Origin: G963668655 sp963668655
GTDB lineage: Bacteria > Myxococcota_A > SURF-8
Length of the DNA stretch: 64,000 nucleotides
Direction of reading: 5' to 3'
Assembly: GCA_963668655.2 (NCBI GenBank)
Contig: CAXXPQ010000004.1
Span: 124,001 to 188,000, forward strand
Below, in pieces: positions 1 to 8,713 of the stretch (its first letter is position 1; each line of letters begins with the position of its first letter). The notes beneath the pieces are model-generated. The model had not been told where the DNA came from. It worked only from the letters and a program-made list of their open reading frames with translations, and did no database searches. A program made the translations under genes and the position numbers.

Positions 1-100
1 AAAAATAATAAGGGAAGGAAACGGTCAACATCACATGAAATGATATTCTGACGGATACGAACCGGAAAAATACAACCCGCGAAATGAGAAGGAGAAGAAA

Positions 101-1093
101 ATGAAAATCGGGATCAAAAATACCATTATGTTAGTGGCCATGGGTCTCGTGCTGTTGATCGGCTGCTCGGACGACTCGGATGCCGAAACGGATGGCGACC
201 TGAATCAGGACGGAGACCAATTCGCCGATGGCGACGAACCCGCCGATGGCGATAACGATGCCGTCGACGGCGATGGCGAGGCCACGGACGGCGACTCGAA
301 TGAAACGGACGGCGACTCGAATGAAACGGACGGCGACTCGGAAACCACCGACGGCGACGCGGATGACACGGATGGCGATGCGGACGGCAACGACGCCGAC
401 GAAGATGTCACCGACGTCGATCCGTCTGCGGACGGTGACGAACCCGTGGTATGCAGTGGACACGGCCTGCTGGAAAACGGCATCTGTTACTGTGACAAGG
501 GCTGGGCCGTAGACCCCGCGAACGCGGCCGATTGCATCGAATACCAACATGAAGACGGCGTTCCTTACCTGCTGAAAATCTACATGCACGCTCCGGCGGC
601 GACGAAGATCTACTTCGCCACGATGAGTGTTATCGGCGATATGGCCGCCTCGGATTACGATATTTACGTATCCCACCTGTCGGGACCGACCCTGGAACTG
701 AACGATCACGTTCAGGCCGTCGATCTCGGCAACGCGAAAGGGTTCGACGAAATCGACGAAGCACCGGAAGCGGGATACGCTTCCGATGGAGAGGGCGTGG
801 AGAACATGGTCATCGGTATCGGCTATCGGTCGGGCGGCACCGGCTCCAGCGGATATATCATGACGGGAAACATTTATGTTCTCAAAATCGACAATGGGAC
901 GCGCGGCGTCACCTACGCTAAAATCGAGGTGAAGCAGGCCATGAACGGAGAGGTGCATGTCCTGGCCTACTGGCAGCCGGACGGTTCGCGCAACATCGCC
1001 ACGGGTGAAAACGAGGACGGTGATACAGACAGCGATACAGAGGTGGATGGAGACTCGGATGAAGATGTGGACGGAGATCATGGGACACGCTGA
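101..1093 (+). CDS. DGD-repeat lipoprotein with EGF-like segment
   Basis: 330 aa secreted lipoprotein of unknown function. The start is set by AAGGAG about 6 bases upstream of ATG. Residues 1-22 form a lipoprotein signal with lipobox LIGC (Cys22). Residues 31-113 are an acidic linker with 11 Asp-Gly-Asp triplets. Residues 118-145 carry closely spaced cysteines (C118, C129, C131, C145) with the look of an EGF-like hairpin. The remaining 170 residues look like a compact beta-rich domain, followed by a second short acidic DGD tail at the C-terminus. It is probably anchored in the outer membrane with the domain held away from the surface by the linker. The same architecture recurs in four other proteins of this window. 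No enzymatic motif is visible. Confidence 0.85.
   Translation: MKIGIKNTIMLVAMGLVLLIGCSDDSDAETDGDLNQDGDQFADGDEPADGDNDAVDGDGEATDGDSNETDGDSNETDGDSETTDGDADDTDGDADGNDADEDVTDVDPSADGDEPVVCSGHGLLENGICYCDKGWAVDPANAADCIEYQHEDGVPYLLKIYMHAPAATKIYFATMSVIGDMAASDYDIYVSHLSGPTLELNDHVQAVDLGNAKGFDEIDEAPEAGYASDGEGVENMVIGIGYRSGGTGSSGYIMTGNIYVLKIDNGTRGVTYAKIEVKQAMNGEVHVLAYWQPDGSRNIATGENEDGDTDSDTEVDGDSDEDVDGDHGTR
191..439 (+). repeat. DGD tandem coding repeat
   Basis: In-frame tandem array encoding 11 Asp-Gly-Asp units spaced 6-7 residues apart. Two adjacent copies (287-328) of a 21-base unit encoding DGDSNET are nearly identical at DNA level, which suggests recent duplication. Acidic linker after the lipid anchor. 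Confidence 0.85.
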
Positions 1094-1100
1094 TTCTACC

Positions 1101-1128
1101 GGAAGGATATCGATAAACTGATCCTTCC
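1101..1128 (+). terminator. Inverted repeat after first lipoprotein gene
   Basis: GGAAGGAT and ATCCTTCC form a perfect 8-bp stem with a 12-base loop, beginning 8 bases after the stop codon. No convincing T-run follows, so it is either a weak terminator or an mRNA 3' stabiliser. Confidence 0.4.
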
Positions 1129-1214
1129 TCGGTTTGGCGGAAACCTAACTCGACGCTATGTTGGAATTCTGTTCAGGGCGTACTGCCTCCAAACATAGCG
1201 ATGGGTCGGAACGG

Positions 1215-1243
1215 TTGCTAAATTTTACGTTTTCCTCCATAAT
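1215..1243 (+). promoter_or_regulatory. Sigma70-like promoter for GH31 gene
   Basis: TTGCTA, a 17-base spacer and CATAAT. The predicted 5' leader before the ATG at 1344 is about 95 bases. Read by eye from consensus only. Confidence 0.45.
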
Positions 1244-1343
1244 GCGGCCAACATCGCCGCCGTGGCGGTGGACTTGTCCAAGTTCAAAACGCGCACGAAA
1301 AAACGAACGCTTCCGTTTCGACTCATGCACGAGGAGGTTTTTC

Positions 1344-4010
1344 ATGAAAGGCATGTGGCTCCGTCGGCTTTTCCCGTTGATTTTCACGATCTTGGCGTTT
1401 TTATTACTGTCCGCTTGCGGCGGGGATTCCGATGCCGATCCGGACGGAGACACTCCGCCCGATGGCGATCCTCATTCGGATGGTGACGAAGAACCGGACG
1501 GCGATGCGGATCCGGACGCGGATGACCCCGGCGACGGTGACGAGGAGACTCAAACTAATGATTTCACGGCGAATTTCGATCCCGCAGCTCTTGAGTTGAC
1601 GCTCTCTCGAAGGGGCGAAACCCTGCTTTCCTTCCCCGTAAACGGCCTGCAACTTGGCAAGGTGGCCGCCATAGACGAAGGCGTAAACTATGATCCCCAA
1701 CCCCTGGTGGCCGAGGATCCGTATTATACGCCTCCCGAGGGTCTGGGATTTCTGTCGGTTACGGCGGCGGAGAAACTTACGGAGACCGAAAGCGGCGCGA
1801 CTTTCAATCTGACTTATGAGAGCGGCGCGGCGGCCACCTTGGAAATTCAGGAAATGGACGCCGGACGCTATCGAGTTACACTGGTCCCCAAGACGGGACA
1901 GGGACCGGATCTGGCTTACTTCCGCCTGGGCTTCACGGTGGACGCCTCCGAGGGGCTCTATGGATTGGGTGAATACTTCGACGATGTGAACAATCGCGGG
2001 AAACTGCGCACCATGCACCTGGGCTTCGTCAGCGAGGGAGGATCCGAAACCGGCTACAACGACGCCCACGTTCCAGTGCCTTTTCTTACCGGCAGTCGGG
2101 GCTGGGGCCTGTTCGTCGAATGCCCGTACCCGTCCGTCTTCGATGTCGCCACGAAAGCGGACGACCGCGTGGAGGCCACCTTCGGCACCGGCTGGAACAC
2201 CATGGACGGCTTGACCTTTTATCTCTACGCGGCGGATCATCCCCTGGATATTCCAAAGCACTATTACGAGACCACCGGCTACCCGGCCCTGCCCGCTCCC
2301 TGGGCGCTGGGCCCCTGGATCTGGCGCGATGAACTGCCCAAGGGCGAGAATCACGAAATGGAAACCAATGTCCGGGAAGATTTGCAAAAGATTCGCGAAC
2401 AGGATCTGGCTACGAGCGCTTATTGGATCGATCGGCCTTACGCCACGGGCGTAAACACCTTCGACTTCCACGTGGACTGGTTCGAGGACGCCCAGGCGTT
2501 GATCGATCACGCCCACGATACGGGTTTCCGCATGGCCCTATGGCACTCACCCTACGTGGCCGCATCCGGCGACGAAGTGGCCGCGGATCTGGCGGCGGTA
2601 GCCGATACGAACGGATATTTCCCGCCCCAGACCGGGCTCACGCTGAATAAATGGGGCAAGCCTATCGACTTCACCAACCCGGACGCCTACGCCTGGTGGC
2701 AAGAGTTGATTCAGCAATACGTGGACATGGGCATCGAGGGTTTCAAACTGGATTATGCGGAGGACGTGGTGCCGGGGCTTTTGGGGGCGCGCAACGTGTG
2801 GGAATTTCACGACGGTACGGACGAGCGCACCATGCAAAGCCGATATCAGATCGGCTATCATAAGGTCTACGCCGAAACCCTGCCCGTCGAAGGAGGTTTC
2901 ATCATAAGCCGGGGAGGAACCTACGGCGATCAGAAATACACCAACGTCATCTGGCCGGGCGATATCGATGGTCAGCTCTGGTACAATCTGGAGGAAGTCA
3001 CTTACGAAGGCGAAACCTTCCGCGCGGTGGGCGGCCTGCCCGGAGCGGTGGTGGCGAGCGTCGGCCTGGGAGCATCCGGTTACCCGTTTTTCGGCTCGGA
3101 CACGGGCGGCTACCTGAACACGCCGCCGGACAAAGAGACCTTCACCCGCTGGTTCCAGCACACGGCACTGTCCAGCGTCATGCAGGTGGGCACCAACACC
3201 AACGACGTACCCTGGGAGTTCGATGCAGAAACCGGTTTCGACCAGGAAATGCTGGACTGGTATCGGATTTACGCGCGGCTTCACCTGCGGCTGTTCCCGT
3301 ACGAATGGACCTACGCGAAGAACATCGCTGTGGACGGGCGGCCCATCCAGCGGGCGCTCGGCCTAGCCTATCCGGAAATCGGCGAGCATCCCTGGGACGA
3401 GTACTTGTTCGGCGAAGTTCTGCTGGCGGCTCCCGTGGTGCGCCGGGACCAGCGCGAACGCCCCGTCATTCTGCCGCCGGGAGCATGGGTGGACTGGTGG
3501 GACGGCACGGTACATGCGGGCGGCCAGACCATCACGGAAGAAGCGCCGCTTTCCGAACTGCCGCTGTACCTCATGCAGGGCGGCATCGTACCCATGCTGC
3601 GCCCGGAGATCGACACCACCAGCCCCGTGGCGTCCGAATACGAAGACGAGATCGAAAGCTACGCCAACGACCCCGGCATCCTGTACGCCCGCATCGCGCC
3701 GGGCGAAAAATCCGCGTTCACGCTGTTCGACGGAGCCACGCTCGGCCAGGAACGCACAGACACGGGCATCGTGCTGGAAAGCGGCGACGGCGAGACCTTC
3801 CGGGCGGGCGTTCACTTCGAGCTGATCGCCGTGGGGATCGACAACACCCCTGCCGCAGTGACGAACAACGATCAGGCGCTTGCGGAGGCGGGTTCCGAGG
3901 CGGATCTGGAGAACGCCGCGTCCGGCTGGTTCTTCGATGCTACCACCATGAACGGGCGACTGCTCGTGCGCGTTCCGGCGGGAGACAACCGGGTGGAGGT
4001 GGGGTTCTAG
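1344..4010 (+). CDS. GH31 alpha-glycosidase lipoprotein
   Basis: 888 aa glycoside hydrolase family 31 enzyme that cleaves alpha-linked sugars by a retaining mechanism. I start it at 1344 because GAGGAGG sits 6 bases upstream and the product then opens with a lipoprotein signal (LSAC, Cys25); the frame is open further upstream but without signal. Residues 28-68 are a DGD linker, then come the GH31 N-terminal beta domain (LYGLGEYFDDVN), the TIM barrel and C-terminal beta domains. The nucleophile is probably D470 in GFKLDYAED and the acid/base D540 in WPGDID; SDTGGY follows. A surface lipoprotein form is unusual, since many GH31 enzymes are cytoplasmic. The next gene is a GPH symporter, the same pairing as E. 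coli yicJ-yicI (alpha-xyloside) and yihO-yihQ (sulfoquinovose), but exact substrate cannot be read from sequence. Confidence 0.9.
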   Translation: MKGMWLRRLFPLIFTILAFLLLSACGGDSDADPDGDTPPDGDPHSDGDEEPDGDADPDADDPGDGDEETQTNDFTANFDPAALELTLSRRGETLLSFPVNGLQLGKVAAIDEGVNYDPQPLVAEDPYYTPPEGLGFLSVTAAEKLTETESGATFNLTYESGAAATLEIQEMDAGRYRVTLVPKTGQGPDLAYFRLGFTVDASEGLYGLGEYFDDVNNRGKLRTMHLGFVSEGGSETGYNDAHVPVPFLTGSRGWGLFVECPYPSVFDVATKADDRVEATFGTGWNTMDGLTFYLYAADHPLDIPKHYYETTGYPALPAPWALGPWIWRDELPKGENHEMETNVREDLQKIREQDLATSAYWIDRPYATGVNTFDFHVDWFEDAQALIDHAHDTGFRMALWHSPYVAASGDEVAADLAAVADTNGYFPPQTGLTLNKWGKPIDFTNPDAYAWWQELIQQYVDMGIEGFKLDYAEDVVPGLLGARNVWEFHDGTDERTMQSRYQIGYHKVYAETLPVEGGFIISRGGTYGDQKYTNVIWPGDIDGQLWYNLEEVTYEGETFRAVGGLPGAVVASVGLGASGYPFFGSDTGGYLNTPPDKETFTRWFQHTALSSVMQVGTNTNDVPWEFDAETGFDQEMLDWYRIYARLHLRLFPYEWTYAKNIAVDGRPIQRALGLAYPEIGEHPWDEYLFGEVLLAAPVVRRDQRERPVILPPGAWVDWWDGTVHAGGQTITEEAPLSELPLYLMQGGIVPMLRPEIDTTSPVASEYEDEIESYANDPGILYARIAPGEKSAFTLFDGATLGQERTDTGIVLESGDGETFRAGVHFELIAVGIDNTPAAVTNNDQALAEAGSEADLENAASGWFFDATTMNGRLLVRVPAGDNRVEVGF
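1425..1547 (+). repeat. DGD linker repeat in GH31 lipoprotein
   Basis: Five Asp-Gly-Asp units in about 40 acidic residues directly after the lipidated Cys25, separating the membrane anchor from the catalytic domain. Confidence 0.8.
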
Positions 4011-4178
4011 GATCGGCCGCCGAAATGGATCCACGGCCACCCGGCCATTAACGGAAAGAATCGATATCGTAAGCAGGTCTCTGGACCGACGGACCGTTTT
4101 TGCCGGGATTTCCTTTCCTTTCCACATTCGATTCTGGTACAACCTACTGGAATAACAACCTGTTTCGGAGGAACCGGT

Positions 4179-5536
4179 ATGAACGAGATGAAATCGGGCC
4201 GCGCCTTGACCGGCGGACAGCGCTTCGCCTATTCGGTGGGGAACTTCGGGGTCGGCCTGCTTCCTTCCATCATCGGTTCCTGGGCCATGTATTATTACTC
4301 CCCTCCCCCTCCGGGGCCGGGAGAGGAAAGCTGCCTGATCTCCTATGTCCCGGTTTATCTGATCGGATTCATGCTGGGCATCGGACGCATCGCCGAGGCG
4401 CTCCTGAACCCCTTCATCGGCGACTGGTCGGATAAAACTCGCCACAAGCGCGGCCGCCGGATTCCCTTCATCCTCTACGGAACACCCGTCATGGTGCTGG
4501 GCATGATTATGGTCTGGTTCCCCCCCATCGCGGCCGAATCGATGGTCAACGCCATTTGGGTCTGTTTCTGGTCCATCGTGCTGTCCTGTGCCTTCGCGGC
4601 CGTGTCGCTCCTTATCTTTCGCTTCTGCCCGAAATCACGCCGTACAACGACGAACGCATCACGGTCTCGTCCTACATGGCGCTCTTCGAGGTCTTCGGCG
4701 TACTCGTGGCCGCCGCCGGGGCGGGCCTGCTCATCGACGCCTACAAGTGCGGCGTCTTCGGTTTCGGCCCCACGGAATTCAATGGTTTTATGTTGGCGGC
4801 CATTCTATTCGGAACGGTCACGCTGGTCGGTTTCACCATCACCGCTTTCGGAGTTACCGAAAAGGATTACTCGGAAAAGAAAAAGATCGAACTGAAGTTT
4901 TTCCAGGGGGCGAAGGAAGTCATGCGCAACGTGGCTTTCAAGCCCTATCTGGCGCTGGTGACCTTCTTCCGCGTGGGTATCGACATGGTGGTGGTGGTGA
5001 TTCCCTACGTGGTCACCACCGTCATGGGCGGCGAGGAAGGCGACGCCGTGGGCATCCAACTGGTGGTCATGGTGGGCGCTGTGCTGCTGTTCCCGCTGGT
5101 CATCAAGCTTTCCAATGCTTACGGCAAACGGGCCGTCACCATCTGGGGCGCGGCGGGATTCGTGGTGATTCTTCCCCTGATTCTGACGTTGGGCAAGATC
5201 CCGGGATTATCCCCCATGCTTCAGGGCTACATCATTTTCGGCCTGGCCACTTTCCCCGTGGCGGTTTTCAACGTGCTGCCCCGGCCGCTGTTGGCCGACG
5301 TGATCGATTACGATGAACAACAGTCCGGCCTGCGGCGGGAAGCGATCTACAACGGCATGGAGGGACTGTTCAGCCGCTCGGGCTCCGGATTCGCCTGGAT
5401 GCTGTCTTCGCTGCTGTTCTCCTTTTTCGGAAACAGCGCGGAGAACCCCATGGGCATCATGCTCACCGGACCGGCGGGTGCCCTGCTGGTGCTTGCGGGC
5501 CTTCTGTTTTTCCTGAAATATCCTTTCAAGGAATGA
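4179..5536 (+). pseudogene. GPH-family sugar:cation symporter, single-base frameshift
   Basis: Twelve-TM transporter of the glycoside-pentoside-hexuronide:cation symporter family, expected to import a glycoside or sugar with Na+ or H+. The first frame (ATG 4179, SD CGGAGG) gives the N-terminal half, including GDWSDKTRHKRGRRIPFI, a typical GPH loop. At about 4602-4605 the homology jumps to the frame starting at GTC 4604, which continues with APYLSLLPEITPYNDERI, again a GPH signature, to the TGA at 5534-5536. Adding one base (for instance GTGGTC for GTGTC) would restore a single reading frame of about 450 residues. The downstream half is otherwise intact, so this is either a very recent mutation or a sequencing error. 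It follows the GH31 gene and shares its ATGA stop with the next gene's start. Confidence 0.85.
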
Positions 5537-6258
5537 ATCGCCGCCGCCCGCCAGAAAGGCGCGGCTGGTATTGCGCGCTTCTGTTGACGGTCTTCTGGAT
5601 GGGACCGCTGCTTTTCCTGTCGATTTCCCGATCGGGATTCGCCGGGGAAAACGGAGATTTCTTTCGAAACGGCCCACCGCTCCACGAGAACTCCGGTCGG
5701 CCTGCCGCTCCCTTTTCCTCCGGTTTTTCCGGCCCCGCCGGAGACACGAATCCCGATCTGATTCTCGGAATCATCTGGGGAACCGCCCTGTATGGCCACG
5801 CAATGGATTTCCGTAAGGGATTTCGACGAGTCGATTTCCGGACGGCGGTCTTTGCGGGACCGGTGCTCCGACTCGGCGGCAACGGACTGGGAACGGAAGT
5901 ATGCCTGCGTTTCAATCACCAGTGGGCGGAAGAACTCGAGCGCATCTACGGTCCGGAATTCCGGATCGGCCTGGCCTACCGTCAGATTCGGAAACGCCGC
6001 ACGTTCCACGTCGGAGCGGGAATTTCCGGCTCAGCGCTCTTCGGCTCCCGGGTGGAATTCGCGTCTGATATTTTGTTTCGTCCGGCGTCGGGCCTTGTCA
6101 TTCCCACCGGGAGAAATCTGGCCTTTACGGTGGACATGGCGCTGTTCGGCGGCCTGTTCTACGTCAAAGAAAACACCGTTCGCGCCATGGAGGCGACCCG
6201 ATCCGGCAAAGCCCTGGTCTTCGGAGGCGAAGCCTCGCTGGGCCTTCAATTCCCCTGA
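5533..6258 (+). CDS. Secreted protein, probable small outer-membrane barrel
   Basis: 241 aa protein of unrecognised family. It starts in the ATGA overlap with the preceding transporter, so the two are probably translationally coupled. The first 40 residues have a basic start and a hydrophobic stretch (WYCALLLTVFWMGPLLFLSI) resembling a signal peptide. The mature part has short alternating hydrophobic and aromatic segments, glycine-rich turns (ILGIIWGTALYG, FHVGAGISGSALFG) and ends in LGLQFP, with a terminal-region Phe as in outer-membrane barrels. Role in sugar uptake with the neighbouring transporter and glycosidase is only suggested by position. Confidence 0.65.
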   Translation: MNRRRPPERRGWYCALLLTVFWMGPLLFLSISRSGFAGENGDFFRNGPPLHENSGRPAAPFSSGFSGPAGDTNPDLILGIIWGTALYGHAMDFRKGFRRVDFRTAVFAGPVLRLGGNGLGTEVCLRFNHQWAEELERIYGPEFRIGLAYRQIRKRRTFHVGAGISGSALFGSRVEFASDILFRPASGLVIPTGRNLAFTVDMALFGGLFYVKENTVRAMEATRSGKALVFGGEASLGLQFP

Positions 6259-6267
6259 CGATCGACC

Positions 6268-7581
6268 TTACGCTTCGTCCTCGCCGATTCCCTTGGTAAT
6301 GCGCATGGCGCAGAATTTAGGGCCGCACATGGAACAGTACGGGCTCTTTCCGTGCTCATGGGTGGACAGACTCTGTTCCCGGTATTCCTTTGCCCGATCC
6401 GGATCCATGGACAGACGGAACTGTTCGGGCCAATCGAAAGCGTAGCGTGCGGCGGACATGCGATCATCCCAGTCCCGCGCCCCGGGGCGATTTCGGGCTA
6501 CGTCCGCGGCGTGGGCGGCGATACGATAGGCCACGATGCCCTGGCGCACGTCCTCCAACTCCGGAAGCCCCAGGTGCTCCTTCGGCGTCACGTAGCATAG
6601 GAAGCTGGCTCCGTACCATCCCGCCATGGCCGCTCCGATGGCGGACGTGATGTGATCGTAACCGGGCGCCACATCCGTGACGATGGGACCGAGAACGTAG
6701 AAGGGCGCGCCGTGGCAGATATCCTGCTGCATCTTCACGTTCTGTTCGATGTCCTGCATGGGAACATGCCCCGGCCCCTCCACCATCACCTGGACATTCG
6801 CCTCGCGGCAGCGGCGGGTGAGTTCACCCAGAGTGTTCAGTTCGGCCAGCTGGGCCGGATCGGTGGCGTCCGCCAGGGAGCCCGGCCGCAGACCGTCGCC
6901 CAGGCTCAGCGTGACATCGTAGCGTCCCGCAATATCCAGAATGGCATCGAAATGCTCGTAAAGGGGATTCTGTCTGCCGTGATGCTCCATCCAGGCCGCC
7001 GTGATCGCGCCGCCCCGGCTGACGATGCCGGTGGTGCGCCCCTTCACCAGCGGCAGATGCTCCCGAACCAGCCCGCAGTGGATCGTCATGAAGTCCACGC
7101 CCTGCCGGGCCTGCTCCTCGATGACCTTCAACAGCATTTCGGCCGTAAGATCTTTGGTATCCTCCACGATTTCCGCCGCCTGGTACAGCGGCACCGTCCC
7201 CACCGGCAGCGGACTGTGATCGATGATGGCCACGCGGATACGGTCGATGTCCGTTCCGGTGGAGAGATCCATCACGGCATCCGCGCCGTAATGAATGCAG
7301 GCTTTCAGCTTGGCCAGTTCGCATTCCGGGTCCGATCCCAGGGAAGAATTTCCGATATTGGCGTTGATCTTCACCTTGCAGGCCGTTCCGATACCCACCG
7401 GTTTCAGGTTTTCGTGATGGATGTTGGCGGGAATCACCAGACGACCGGCCGCCAGTTCGTCCCGTACGGTTTCCGGCTCAAGTCCCTCGCTCCGGGCCAC
7501 CGCCGCCATTTCCTCGGTGATCTCTCCCGCCCGCGCCAGGCGCAGCAGGGTCAGGTTCTCTCCGGTGTAGCTTCGTGTCAT
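6268..7581 (-). CDS. thiC: Phosphomethylpyrimidine synthase ThiC
   Basis: 437 aa radical SAM enzyme that rearranges aminoimidazole ribotide to hydroxymethylpyrimidine phosphate for thiamine synthesis, in the cytoplasm. The C-terminal 4Fe-4S ligands are visible as CSMCGPKFC (about C416, C419, C424). Core motifs include GTACKVKINANIGNSS near the N-terminus, MTIHCGLVREHL, EGPGHVPM and GPIVTDVAPGYDHI. It matches the short bacterial form lacking the plant/gamma-proteobacterial N-terminal extension. I prefer ATG 7581 over the in-frame GTG at 7593 because GGAG lies 6 bases before the ATG. No TPP riboswitch elements are found upstream, and no other thi gene is present. The Crp/Fnr gene lies 121 bases upstream on the same strand. 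Confidence 0.97.
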   Translation of the reverse strand: MTRSYTGENLTLLRLARAGEITEEMAAVARSEGLEPETVRDELAAGRLVIPANIHHENLKPVGIGTACKVKINANIGNSSLGSDPECELAKLKACIHYGADAVMDLSTGTDIDRIRVAIIDHSPLPVGTVPLYQAAEIVEDTKDLTAEMLLKVIEEQARQGVDFMTIHCGLVREHLPLVKGRTTGIVSRGGAITAAWMEHHGRQNPLYEHFDAILDIAGRYDVTLSLGDGLRPGSLADATDPAQLAELNTLGELTRRCREANVQVMVEGPGHVPMQDIEQNVKMQQDICHGAPFYVLGPIVTDVAPGYDHITSAIGAAMAGWYGASFLCYVTPKEHLGLPELEDVRQGIVAYRIAAHAADVARNRPGARDWDDRMSAARYAFDWPEQFRLSMDPDRAKEYREQSLSTHEHGKSPYCSMCGPKFCAMRITKGIGEDEA

Positions 7582-7702
7582 GTGCGTCTCCACTTCAGAA
7601 AAAAAGTCGCGCCCGTATCCCGGGACGGCGATGTTGTAAATCGTCTCTTCTTAGCAGGCATCGGCCCGACTTGTAAAGGATGCTTTCTCCATTTCGGCCG
7701 TT

Positions 7703-8419
7703 TTATGACCCGCCGCTCCGAAGATCCAGTTCCGGATAGGCCATGCGGTAAACACTTTCGGCATCCAGAAGGCGGACTCCCTTTCCCTCCCGGCGGATGA
7801 GCCCGGCCTGCTCCAGTTTCGAGAGATTGCGGCTCAGTGTTTCGGGAATCGTTCCGATCTGGGCCGCGATGGTGTGCTTTTTCCGATTGAACTCCAGAAA
7901 CACGCCGTTTTCGAAGCCAAGGCCGCTCTGTTCCGCGTAGACCACCAAAAAACGGGCCAGCCGCGCCGCCACGTCTTCCAATTGCAATGCCGAGGCCATA
8001 TCCACCAGTCGGCGGATCCAGCGCGCCTGTCCCGACAGCATGGAAAGCGCCGCCCGGCTGTCGGCCATCAGCCAATCCATCAGCGGTCGCTTGGGGACCA
8101 CGATCACGGCGGATTCCTCCAGCGCCAAGGCATCGGCGGGGTAGATTTCCAAGGAAAGTACGGCCACTTCCGCGAAGCTCTGACCGCCTTCCACGATGTG
8201 CAGAATCTGTTCCCGACCGTCGGGATTGCTCCGGTACACCTTGATCTGTCCATACTCCACCAGGAAACAGGCATCCGCCGGTTCTCCGAATTCCACGATC
8301 CGAGCGCCCTTTGGAAAGATGTTACGCCGGCAAAACCCCGCAACCTTTCGCAAGGCGGATTCGGGAAGCCCGGCAAAAAGGGGAAAGCGCCGGATTCGAT
8401 CCGTGGACAGTTCCATCAT
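7703..8419 (-). CDS. Crp/Fnr-family transcriptional regulator
   Basis: 238 aa cytoplasmic regulator. Residues about 10-125 form a cyclic-nucleotide-binding-like beta roll (FPKGARIVEFGEPADACFLV, then DGREQILHIVEGGQSFAEV). A dimer helix follows, then a C-terminal winged helix-turn-helix with HTIAAQIGTIPETLSRNLSK, the usual recognition region of the family. There is no N-terminal cysteine cluster of the Fnr 4Fe-4S type, so an oxygen-sensing cluster is not supported; heme, cAMP or other effectors are possible. A strong promoter is visible just upstream. It could control thiC, itself, or the divergent IPT-thioredoxin gene. Confidence 0.9.
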   Translation of the reverse strand: MMELSTDRIRRFPLFAGLPESALRKVAGFCRRNIFPKGARIVEFGEPADACFLVEYGQIKVYRSNPDGREQILHIVEGGQSFAEVAVLSLEIYPADALALEESAVIVVPKRPLMDWLMADSRAALSMLSGQARWIRRLVDMASALQLEDVAARLARFLVVYAEQSGLGFENGVFLEFNRKKHTIAAQIGTIPETLSRNLSKLEQAGLIRREGKGVRLLDAESVYRMAYPELDLRSGGS

Positions 8420-8455
8420 TCATTCTCCCGGGTACGCGTAAATCTAACAGCGGCC

Positions 8456-8484
8456 ATTATTCGACCCCCGAATCCGGAAGTCAA
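8456..8484 (-). promoter_or_regulatory. Sigma70-like promoter for Crp/Fnr gene
   Basis: On the minus strand TTGACT, a 17-base spacer and AATAAT, giving a 5' leader of roughly 30 bases before the ATG at 8419. Confidence 0.6.
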
Positions 8485-8630
8485 CCGAATCCTTCCAATT
8501 CCCTGAAACGCTTTCGTTTTCCGTATCGGATCGAAAATCATTGCCTTCCCGGCGGAAATCCCACAAAATGACCGCGCCAGTCCTCTACGGGTTCCAGAAT
8601 GGATTCCGTTCCATGGGCCGCGGCCGGGCG

Positions 8631-8654
8631 ACGCAACCCGGCCGGAGACAGGAA
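8631..8654. other. Perfect 8-bp inverted repeat in divergent region
   Basis: CGGCCGGG and CCCGGCCG separated by 8 bases, between the divergent Crp/Fnr and IPT-thioredoxin genes. No T-run follows on either strand. It could be an mRNA leader hairpin of the plus-strand gene or a protein-binding site. Confidence 0.4.
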
Positions 8655-8713
8655 ACGCCATCTTCTTTTTTGCCAAATGGCGAGAAAGCGATCCGGAAAA
8701 GGGAGAAAAACGA

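Noticed and set aside
131..1081. 316-codon open frame opposite the first DGD lipoprotein
   Set aside because: It is the antisense of a GC-rich acidic repeat, lacks a ribosome-binding site and has a low-complexity Val/Arg/Ile composition typical of a shadow frame.
7582..7702. TPP riboswitch upstream of thiC
   Set aside because: None of the conserved thi-box elements (CTGAGA, or the ACC-TGAT-CTGG region) is present in either orientation.
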